In this document: piece after piece, positions 20,884-26,957 of the stretch | Numbering within the stretch: the first letter of the stretch is position 1 | Layout of the letters: each line of letters begins with the position of its first letter | DNA from: JANWHF01 sp036276235 | Lineage (GTDB): Bacteria; Planctomycetota; Phycisphaerae; Tepidisphaerales; Tepidisphaeraceae | DNA: 26,957 nt | Assembly: GCA_036276235.1 (NCBI GenBank) | Contig: DATBDZ010000022.1 | Span: 1-26,957 of the forward strand | Direction: 5' to 3' | Made by a program: the position numbers and the translations under genes | The notes under the pieces: model-generated | The model's database searches: none | What the model was told of the DNA's origin: nothing | What the model saw: only the letters and a program-made list of their open reading frames with translations

Positions 20884-23520
20884 TCACTTGTGGTTGAACA
20901 ATTCGCTTTGGACGACTTCCACTAGCAACGTGCGCAAGCCGTAACCTTTGGGTTCCGCCTTTTTCACGATGAGGTCAACGGCCGCGCGATCCGCGAAGCT
21001 GATCTCGGCGCCGGTGGCATAAGTGATGAGCTGGCCGGTGAACGCGCGGGCCAGTCGCTGCGGATCCGCCGCAAGCATCGCACGTAGTTCATTCACATCA
21101 TTGAATGCTCGACCATCGGGCGTTTGGCCGGTGCAATCGACGGCCGGCCCGAAGTGGTACTCGATCGGCTTGCCGTGAATGATCTTGTGGAAGCCTGCAG
21201 GGTCGGAGTTGCCGGAGGCGCGATAATGATCGCGCCATTCGCCGACGACATCGAAACTCTCCAGCGCAAACCCGTAGCCATCCATCTTCTGATGGCATGA
21301 GGCGCAGGTGGCGCTGCGCTTGTGCTTTGCCAGTTGCTCTCGGATGGTCGTGGCGCCGCGCGTGTCCGGCTCGATGCTGCCGACGTCGGGCGGCGGCGGC
21401 GTGGGCACGATGCCCATGAGCTTGTCCATCACAAAAGCCCCGCGTTTCACTGGCGAAGTGGTGGTCCCATTGGCGGTCGTCTTCAGCACGGCCGCCATGG
21501 TAAGAAATCCCCCGCGCGGGCTGCCGGCCGGTAGCGTGATGCGTTGAAGATCCCAGCCGCGCACACCGTCGATGCCATAGAGCGTCGCCAGCGGCTCGTT
21601 GATGTATGCGAAGTCGGAGTAAACGAGATTCGAGATGCCCAGGTCGCGGGTCAGGAGTTCCGTGAGATAGGCCTTTGCCTCCATCAGCATCGCTTCCTGG
21701 AGCCAGGGCATGAATTCAGGATAAAGCTTGCGATCGGGCGCGGTCGCGCCGATATCGCGCAGATTGAGCCATTGGCCCAGGAAGTTTTCGACAAATCGCG
21801 CGGCTTTTGGATCGTTAAGCATCCGCTCGGTCTGGGCCCGGAGCACCGCCGGTTGCGAGAGCGTGCCCGCGTCGGCCAGAGCGGCCAGTTCATCGTCCGG
21901 GAGAGAGCTCCACAGAAAATAAGAGAGACGCGCAGCCAGCGCATAATCATCGAGCCGCCCGGCCGGCTCGCGCAGAAACAGAAACTCCGGCGATGTCAGC
22001 GCCTCGCGGTACGCAGCGCGCATCGCGTCTTCAAATGCCACTCCTGCCGCCAGCTTTTCATCCACCTTGCCTGCGTACTCCGCCACTTCCTGATCCGTCA
22101 CCGGTCGGCGAAAGGCTTTGCGCAGGAATGTCCGCAAGAGCCGCCGTGCGTCGGCGGGGGCGTCGTTGGTCTGCACATAAACCACCGGGCGCTTCTCGCC
22201 GCGTTCTCCGAAAATGTCCTTGGGCTCGGAGTTGGGGTTCCCGCGCGGCCATATTTGCTGCGCCGGTTTTGGGATGCCCAGATCCTTCGTCCAAACTTTC
22301 ACCGGGAGATCGCCAAACAGCGCTCGATGACTGGCCGGCGGCCATTGCTCATTGAAAGGCCCTTCGATTTCCACCCACTCAATGGCGATGCCGGGAACCG
22401 CCCAGGGAGGTCCGATCAGATCCTTGTTCTTACCGAAGGCATAGTCGCGGACGTTCTGCAAAGACGCGCCGATGATGCGAATGAAATCATCATTCGGATG
22501 GTCCATCCCCCCGCCGCGCTCGAGCCACGCTGTGACTTCGCGCTCCGCCGCCTGATTGGGCGGCAGATCCACCGTGCCGAAATATTCACCCTTTTGATAA
22601 ACGCCCCACCCGAGCGCGCCATGCCGATCCGTCGGCACCACCTGCTTGCCATCCCAGCCAAAGCTGTAGCCTGACACGCGCAGCTTGTACCAGCCACTGA
22701 CGTAAGGCTCGATCTTGGTCATGGTGCAGCGATAGTCGGCATCTTCATGACGGAAGAGCCCAAACGCCGTCGCCTTCGGTTCGTCGTCGCGAATGTGGTG
22801 GCCGGTATCGGCGACGAAATTCTCATCGCGCTTCATGCCGATCAGGCCAATCCCGGTTTTGTTTCCGACGGCCAGTGCGACCGACCCTTCGCATTCACGC
22901 CCTTCGTGATGCACCGCGTCCCACGGCCGATACCGATATTTGAGCACCGGCGGCGCTTGCGGCAACGCGCACATCGCCGCGTTCAACGCCTTATCGACGG
23001 CGGCCAGATACGATTCCATGTGGACGAACGAGATGTCCAGCGCGTCGGAGAGCCGGTCAAATCCATGGGCCTTTCCATCGGCAGGCAGCGCATCTTTGAT
23101 CTTCAAGGCGGGCATGCCGAGCAGATCGCGAAGGGTGTTTTCAACCTCAACGCGGTTAAGTCGTCGAAGCCGCGCGCGGCCATCGCGTTGCTGCCGCGCG
23201 AGGTCAACAGTGGTGAGCTCATCGGCCAGCGCCGACATGGCGGCATCAAGCGCCTGTGCCCGCGGCCGCGGGCTTTTCGCCGGCGGCATCTCCCCCGCCG
23301 CCGCGCGGTCATGCACCTTCACCCAGATCGCAAAGCCGTTTGGATCATCAGGCGCCAGCTTCAACGCAGTTAAATCCAGGCCACCCTTTTTCGCATCGGC
23401 ATCGTGGCATTCGTAGCACGCCTTGGCCAGGAACTCCCGAACGGCGGGCGATTCGGCGCCTCGGGCGACCGCAGAAAAGTGAACGCATGCGAGCAAGCCG
23501 GCGACGACAAACCACTTCAT
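20884..23520 (-). CDS. PSCyt1-DUF1587-DUF1592-DUF1595-DUF1588-DUF1585 exported protein
   Basis: From ATG 23520 the product is 878 residues with a signal peptide (about 1-22, ending ARGAE). Domain order: PSCyt1 with haem-type C35-Y-E-C38-H39; DUF1587 (about 110-180, with RLNRVEVENTLRDLLG); a middle region with beta-rich, carbohydrate-binding-like character (about 190-450); DUF1595 and DUF1592 (LAARLSYFLWSSLPDDEL and FVENFLGQWLNLRDI); DUF1588 with a second haem-type C739-A-S-C742-H743 followed by QKMDGYGFALESFD; and DUF1585 at the end. The family is typical of planctomycetes and related phyla; its activity is unknown. The upstream open frame (to 23670) was rejected because it lacks a signal and crosses a hairpin at 23533-23557. 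DUF1552 follows in the same transcript. Confidence 0.92.
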   Translation of the reverse strand: MKWFVVAGLLACVHFSAVARGAESPAVREFLAKACYECHDADAKKGGLDLTALKLAPDDPNGFAIWVKVHDRAAAGEMPPAKSPRPRAQALDAAMSALADELTTVDLARQQRDGRARLRRLNRVEVENTLRDLLGMPALKIKDALPADGKAHGFDRLSDALDISFVHMESYLAAVDKALNAAMCALPQAPPVLKYRYRPWDAVHHEGRECEGSVALAVGNKTGIGLIGMKRDENFVADTGHHIRDDEPKATAFGLFRHEDADYRCTMTKIEPYVSGWYKLRVSGYSFGWDGKQVVPTDRHGALGWGVYQKGEYFGTVDLPPNQAAEREVTAWLERGGGMDHPNDDFIRIIGASLQNVRDYAFGKNKDLIGPPWAVPGIAIEWVEIEGPFNEQWPPASHRALFGDLPVKVWTKDLGIPKPAQQIWPRGNPNSEPKDIFGERGEKRPVVYVQTNDAPADARRLLRTFLRKAFRRPVTDQEVAEYAGKVDEKLAAGVAFEDAMRAAYREALTSPEFLFLREPAGRLDDYALAARLSYFLWSSLPDDELAALADAGTLSQPAVLRAQTERMLNDPKAARFVENFLGQWLNLRDIGATAPDRKLYPEFMPWLQEAMLMEAKAYLTELLTRDLGISNLVYSDFAYINEPLATLYGIDGVRGWDLQRITLPAGSPRGGFLTMAAVLKTTANGTTTSPVKRGAFVMDKLMGIVPTPPPPDVGSIEPDTRGATTIREQLAKHKRSATCASCHQKMDGYGFALESFDVVGEWRDHYRASGNSDPAGFHKIIHGKPIEYHFGPAVDCTGQTPDGRAFNDVNELRAMLAADPQRLARAFTGQLITYATGAEISFADRAAVDLIVKKAEPKGYGLRTLLVEVVQSELFNHK

Positions 23521-23911
23521 GCCGGCTCGTTGCGCATCGCTTGATCGAGCCGATGCGTCTGTCCGCGCAGACAGATGATGCCCCGCAGACGAATCGGATT
23601 TCGGAGGCATCGTGGGCGTACAAAAACGGCTGGAGATCCTGCTGAACACGCAATGTAATACCCTGTTCACATCCGGCTGTGAATTCAGGTTTCAAAACTC
23701 CGATTGTTGGGCGTGTGAGGCGCCCCAAGGCCTTTGGTGCCCTGTCGTACTTTATCGAGAAGCGAAACCGCAGATTGCGGCATTATCTCCGGTCAGTCCG
23801 CAAGCAGCGGATTTTGGATGATATTTTCTGCGACACGTTTGACCACCCAACTACAAATCCAATGTAGCAAGAGACGTTCTTGAGCCGTGGCGGCCGCTAA
23901 CAGAGACGAGA
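23521..23911. other. Divergent intergenic region
   Basis: This gap of 391 bases separates the DUF1592-type operon (minus) from the sigma factor operon (plus) and should hold both promoters. A hairpin with arms CGCATCG/CGATGCG (23533-23557) lies just upstream of the minus-strand start. TTGACC at 23839-23844 is a possible -35 for the sigma gene, but no good -10 follows. Small open frames here have no protein-like features. I see no RNA gene. Confidence 0.4.
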
Positions 23912-24523
23912 ATGCCACTTTTTTCAGAGCAGCAAATCGCTGCCGGGCTGCAGGCCGGCCGGCAGGAGGCGTGGCTCCAACTCTACGACACATACGCCGC
24001 GCGACTGTGGCGGCATGTGGCGCGTATCGGCGGCGGTGATGCAAGCGACGTGGCAGACGTGGTGCAAGCCACGCTGCTCGCCGCGGCCGGATCCGCACGA
24101 GGATTTGATCCGTCGCGCGGATCGCTTTGGAGTTGGCTGTGCGGCATCGCCCGCAATCAGGCGGCGCTCTCAAAGCGACAAAATAAATCGCTCAATGCGC
24201 TCAACCCGGACGCTCGGCAGGATAGCGGTGAGACGGCGTGGGCGGCGTGGCTGGCGGGAGAAATCGATGAGCCGCCCTCACGGCTTCAGTCGAAAGAAAC
24301 CGCTGAAATTGTGAGACAAGCTTTAGCCCGGCTCCCGGAGGACTATCAGCTCTTGCTTCTCTCCCGGTACGTCGATGGCAACTCGGCCGAGGAGATTGCC
24401 CTGGCCGCGGGAACCACCGGGCAGGCGGTTCGATCAAAGCTGGCGCGGGCCCGCCAGGCCCTTCAAGATCGGCTTGCGCGGCTCGCACCCTCAATGATCG
24501 CAGAAGACGGAGTGAAACAATGA
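23912..24523 (+). CDS. ECF-type RNA polymerase sigma factor
   Basis: A 203-residue sigma-70 family factor of the extracytoplasmic function type. Region 2 covers about residues 22-88 (LYDTYAARLWRHVARIGGGD, then DVADVVQATLLAAA and RGSLWSWLCGIARNQ). Region 4 covers about 135-190 (LPEDYQLLLLSRYVDGNSAEEIA, then GQAVRSKLARARQALQDRL). The linker is slightly long and acidic. The factor directs polymerase to promoters in response to an envelope signal, normally held off by a membrane anti-sigma. The next gene begins inside its stop codon (ATGA), so that protein is the likely regulator. The ATG at 23912 has a weak GAGACGAG ribosome site. Confidence 0.92.
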   Translation: MPLFSEQQIAAGLQAGRQEAWLQLYDTYAARLWRHVARIGGGDASDVADVVQATLLAAAGSARGFDPSRGSLWSWLCGIARNQAALSKRQNKSLNALNPDARQDSGETAWAAWLAGEIDEPPSRLQSKETAEIVRQALARLPEDYQLLLLSRYVDGNSAEEIALAAGTTGQAVRSKLARARQALQDRLARLAPSMIAEDGVKQ

Positions 24524-26139
24524 AACGCGACGATGTCTCCAATGTGCACGACGACGCCAGTGTCGAAAACCGATTCACGCAATTGCTCGGTTCACTCGAA
24601 CCTCATTCCGCGGAGCCAAGTGAAAACGCTCTGCACAATATGAGAGAGCTAACCCGCGCCGCGTTCGTGACAGCAGCGGCCGCCAAGAATCCTCGTTCAT
24701 CGCTTTTCACGTATCGCAAACTGCGCAGCGTGGCGATGGTTGCCACCGCCGCGATGGTGCTGATATCGGCGGGCGCGATTTTGTTTCTTGCACGCTCCAA
24801 GCCCGCGTACGGCATGGCCGATCTTCCCAGGCTGATGGCCACCGCCAAGACATTGCATACCCAATCGCTCGTGTTTTCCTACGCGCCCGACGAGCAATTT
24901 ACGCCATTCGATAAAGCGACGGTGTTGCCGTCAGAGAGCTGGATCGATCTGCCCAACGATCGCCAGCATGGCAAAAGTTTCATGAGCTGGAGATCGGGCG
25001 ATGGCGCGCGGCATGTCGATTCGGTCGAGTCGGTTTCCATCGGCGAATTGAAGATGGACATCAACCATACGAAAAAGACGGTGAGCTTTCATAAGAACAC
25101 GCTTCTGGACCAGCGGCTGGCCGCGCGTCAGCTTCTGCACCAGTATCTGCGCTCGATTGCCGCGGATGAAGCGGCCGGCTACACGAAGGTGGGCCAGGAG
25201 CAAATCGACGGGAAACTCTACAACATTTGGCAGAGGACCCATGAGGGCACCAACCGTCGGCCGGGAAAAGATGGAAAAGAAGGGGAGATCTTTCACTACA
25301 CCATGCGAGTGAAATGCTGGCTGTCCCCTGATAGCGGCGATATCGGGCGCGTTGAGCAGTGGGTCAAGGACTCGGCGACAGATACATGGCGGCCCGAAAC
25401 TTTTCAGATCAAGGTCGAGCGCGATGTGCCGATACCCGCCGAGTCGTTTGTTCAAAAAGCACCGGACGGTTACGAGCAGGTGAACACGCCGCAGAAGCCA
25501 TACGTGCATCCGGTCAGCACGCGATGGGCGTCGTTCATCGGCGATGTCAGCATTCGCGCTTACGTCGGCTTCACGCTGGAAGATGGCAGCGTCATCATCG
25601 GATGGGCCGCCGAACCAAAATGGCCCGAGCAGGCAGAGGTGAATAAGCTTCCGGACGATCAGCGTGAGAAGCGGCGGCTGGAGCATATCGGGGAAGTCGC
25701 GCGGCAACAGGAGCCGCTCTTCGCCAATCTGAAGGTCGGCGGCGACTTGCCGAACCTGCCCGCCGTGCTGTCCGGCCTGAAGAGCTACACTCAACCTTTC
25801 GCCAGCGGCCCCGAAGTAACGTACAGCGGAAACCATCTCGCTACGACGCGCTACGAGGGCCGCTTCATCGAGTGGAGTCTGTATGTGCCCGAACGGGCGC
25901 CTTCATCACTGTCGCGCTGGATCTACCTGACGCAATGGCGATCCGCCGGTCAAGCGGAGGCGCGCGATTTCAACAGCATTTACGCCGATCCGATTACCGG
26001 CCAGGAAGATTTCGACACGCTCGTTCGCGGGTCTGTCGCCGAGCGATCTGATGGTGGGCAAGTGCCGCCGCAGGTGACTTATGAGGCGGTGAAGCGGCTG
26101 GCGGAGGAAATGCGCGCCCGGCACAATCGGTCAAAGTAA
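24520..26139 (+). CDS. Single-pass membrane protein, candidate anti-sigma factor
   Basis: A 539-residue protein coupled by a four-base overlap to the ECF sigma gene. Residues 1-70 are a polar, presumably cytoplasmic segment without the zinc-finger His/Cys pattern of ZAS anti-sigmas. One transmembrane helix lies at 71-91. The remaining 450 residues should be periplasmic; they are beta-rich in character (segments such as KTVSFHKNTLL, YTKVGQEQIDGKLYNIWQRT and RVKCWLSPDSGDIGRVEQWV) and recall the lipoprotein-carrier-like fold of some planctomycete anti-sigma partners. No catalytic motif was recognised. The genetic position supports a role in sensing envelope state and sequestering the sigma factor, but this is inference. 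No other candidate anti-sigma gene is nearby. Confidence 0.75.
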   Translation: MKRDDVSNVHDDASVENRFTQLLGSLEPHSAEPSENALHNMRELTRAAFVTAAAAKNPRSSLFTYRKLRSVAMVATAAMVLISAGAILFLARSKPAYGMADLPRLMATAKTLHTQSLVFSYAPDEQFTPFDKATVLPSESWIDLPNDRQHGKSFMSWRSGDGARHVDSVESVSIGELKMDINHTKKTVSFHKNTLLDQRLAARQLLHQYLRSIAADEAAGYTKVGQEQIDGKLYNIWQRTHEGTNRRPGKDGKEGEIFHYTMRVKCWLSPDSGDIGRVEQWVKDSATDTWRPETFQIKVERDVPIPAESFVQKAPDGYEQVNTPQKPYVHPVSTRWASFIGDVSIRAYVGFTLEDGSVIIGWAAEPKWPEQAEVNKLPDDQREKRRLEHIGEVARQQEPLFANLKVGGDLPNLPAVLSGLKSYTQPFASGPEVTYSGNHLATTRYEGRFIEWSLYVPERAPSSLSRWIYLTQWRSAGQAEARDFNSIYADPITGQEDFDTLVRGSVAERSDGGQVPPQVTYEAVKRLAEEMRARHNRSK

Positions 26140-26156
26140 CGCCGATCCCTCCCCGC

Positions 26157-26573
26157 TCAAGCCGGCAGTTCGACAAGGATGCGCCCGCGTTGCTCGGGCG
26201 TTGGCACGGAGCACACCGGCATCTTCCCAGCGATCTTGTAACGGCGTTTGGCCAACGCGCGATAAAAGAAGTCACGAATCGGCCGCGGCACGAGAAGAAA
26301 TACCGCTGCCGCATTCCAGGGGAATGGCAGTCGCTTTGCGATCCGCAGCACAGCCGTGGAATGGGTGCTGACGATGTCATCAGCAATCAGGATCATGCTT
26401 TCGATGCCCTCAGGCGGAAGGCCGCGTTTGGCGAGCAGGAGCTGACCGACCGGCGACTGCCGTGGCGCAAAGCGGAAGCGGCCTGCCCGGTCGTGATCGA
26501 TGATCCACTTCACCGAGCGGTCGCAAAAGGCGCATTCGCCGTCGAACAGGACGATGGCATAGGGCTCTGGCAT
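26157..26573 (-). CDS. DCC-family (DUF393) thiol-disulfide oxidoreductase-like protein
   Basis: A 138-residue protein of the DUF393/YuxK family. The N-terminal strand IVLFDGECAFCDRSVKWI (about 7-24) carries the family DGxCxxC motif with C14 and C17, which gives the 'DCC' name. The C-terminal half has the expected VPRPIRDFFYRALAKRRYKI segment. Members are thioredoxin-like and presumed to act in thiol-disulfide exchange, without a proven substrate. No signal peptide is present, so it should be cytoplasmic. It is convergent with the putative anti-sigma gene, 17 bases apart. The start at 26573 fits the family length. Confidence 0.9.
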   Translation of the reverse strand: MPEPYAIVLFDGECAFCDRSVKWIIDHDRAGRFRFAPRQSPVGQLLLAKRGLPPEGIESMILIADDIVSTHSTAVLRIAKRLPFPWNAAAVFLLVPRPIRDFFYRALAKRRYKIAGKMPVCSVPTPEQRGRILVELPA

Positions 26574-26688
26574 TACTCCACATTGTATGCCGCCGATCGC
26601 CGAAGCGGATAGACGGGAGGCGCTTACTCCATGGCCCCGCTACTCCCTCGCCCCAGGGCGCGTGACAATATCGGCGGCGAGTCCTGTC

Positions 26689-26780
26689 CCCTCCTCCGGT
26701 ACTCCGGGGGAGGGTTAGGGTGGGGGTTTTGTTGCGCGCGACGATCGTTCTACACAACCCCCACCCCAGCCCTCCCGCGG
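26689..26780. repeat. GC-rich compound palindrome
   Basis: CCCTCCTCCGG-TACT-CCGGGGGAGGG (26689-26714) is a hairpin with one G-T pair. The stretch 26704-26732 is also complementary to 26752-26780 at 25 of 29 positions, around a 19-base loop. The two folds share the 26704-26714 arm and exclude each other. It fills the middle of the 309-base gap between the DUF393 gene and the transposase; the rest of the gap shows no gene. The form is that of a dispersed intergenic repeat. Confidence 0.75.
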
Positions 26781-26828
26781 CGTGGTTGCCGGATTTTTGT
26801 CCACCGCCTTCGCACACTGTCATGCTGA

Positions 26829-26957
26829 GAGCCTGTGAATTTTTAGCGCGCTTTTTTCATCACGTGGCGCTATAAGGTACGAATGGAGAAAGTTCAGAGC
26901 AAGGATGTTGGGCCGGTTCGTCTTCGTCTGCCTGATCGCTCGCAGGTGCAGATGGTG
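26829..26957 (+). mobile_element. Left end of an insertion sequence (partial)
   Basis: The sequence beginning GAGCCTGTGAATTTTT at 26829 resembles the terminal repeat of a transposon end, and a transposase-like frame starts 54 bases later. The right end, its inverted repeat and any target duplication lie outside the window, so the exact boundary is a guess. Confidence 0.5.
26883..26957 (+). CDS. Transposase N-terminus (partial, IS1182-like)
   Basis: The frame from ATG 26883 is open to the last base of the window and gives 25 residues, ending in VRLRLPDRSQVQMV. This start resembles the N-termini of IS1182-type transposases, which begin with a basic, Arg-rich stretch and an 'RxQVxMV' motif before the helix that contacts the terminal repeats. 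TATAAG at 26871-26876 lies just upstream and could be a -10 box. The gene is cut by the window edge, so completeness cannot be judged and the family call rests on very little sequence. Confidence 0.5.
   Translation, partial: MEKVQSKDVGPVRLRLPDRSQVQMV

Noticed and set aside
21544..22674. Plus-strand open frame of 376 codons
   Set aside because: It is antisense to the DUF1592-type gene and has no recognisable features.
23679..23867. Small plus-strand frame upstream of the sigma factor
   Set aside because: It is basic and short, with no ribosome site and no family resemblance, and lies where promoters are expected.

Overview
The window looks like a chromosomal segment of a Planctomycetota bacterium, probably from the Phycisphaerae/Tepidisphaerales side (the lineage is inference, the phylum is well supported). 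The evidence is a set of protein families largely typical of that phylum and its close relatives. These are a PSCyt1-DUF1549-DUF1553 cytochrome-like protein, a Tat-exported DUF1501 protein, a DUF1587/1592/1595/1588/1585 protein paired with a Tat-exported DUF1552 protein, two DUF1080 proteins, a secreted protein with the N-terminal 'LExRxLLSA' signature, and many Tat or Sec signals. The DNA is GC-rich and genes are loosely packed, with structured intergenic DNA.

Layout, left to right. A Rex redox repressor (91-759) is followed by a 364-bp nested palindrome (770-1133). The first cytochrome-type/Tat pair follows: DUF1549/DUF1553 (1196-3862) and DUF1501 (4026-5501), separated by three perfect hairpins. 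On the minus strand lies a decayed toxin-antitoxin locus: an intact HTH antitoxin (5778-6227) and a PIN toxin that has lost its middle (5516-5764). Next come a delta-60-repeat/PKD surface protein (6630-8543, minus), a DUF4190-type membrane protein (8668-9321, plus) and a dynamin-like GTPase (9349-11244, minus). tRNA-Thr(TGT) and tRNA-Arg(ACG) bracket a tandem pair of secreted DUF1080 paralogs (11623-13207).

The second half starts with a minus-strand two-gene unit: an exported protein with a 'TDKLGHF' domain and ankyrin repeats, followed by an overlapping lipoprotein (13349-15546). A Tat-exported short-chain dehydrogenase (15886-16899) and a frameshifted, truncated MmgE/PrpD relic (16955-17403) come next. 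A MerR-type regulator with a CarH-like B12-binding region lacks the expected histidine ligands (17449-18381). It is divergent from a promoter with flanking direct repeats and a DUF378-fasciclin operon (18687-19432) that ends in a terminator. The second cytochrome-type/Tat pair (DUF1592-type plus DUF1552, 19568-23520, minus) follows. Then come an ECF sigma factor with an overlapping membrane protein (23912-26139), a DCC-family (DUF393) protein, a GC-rich palindromic element, and the left end of an insertion sequence whose transposase runs off the window.

How the parts fit. Most genes serve the cell envelope or periplasm: two haem-type/Tat modules, DUF1080 proteins, a surface propeller, FAS1, the ankyrin/lipoprotein pair and Tat-SDR. 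Regulators include Rex, an ECF factor and the B12-type MerR protein. No single complete undescribed system is proven here. The strongest leads are the ankyrin/TDKLGHF-lipoprotein pair, the ligand-deficient CarH-like regulator with its repeat-flanked promoter, the internally deleted PIN toxin, and the family of large intergenic palindromes built from shared short words.
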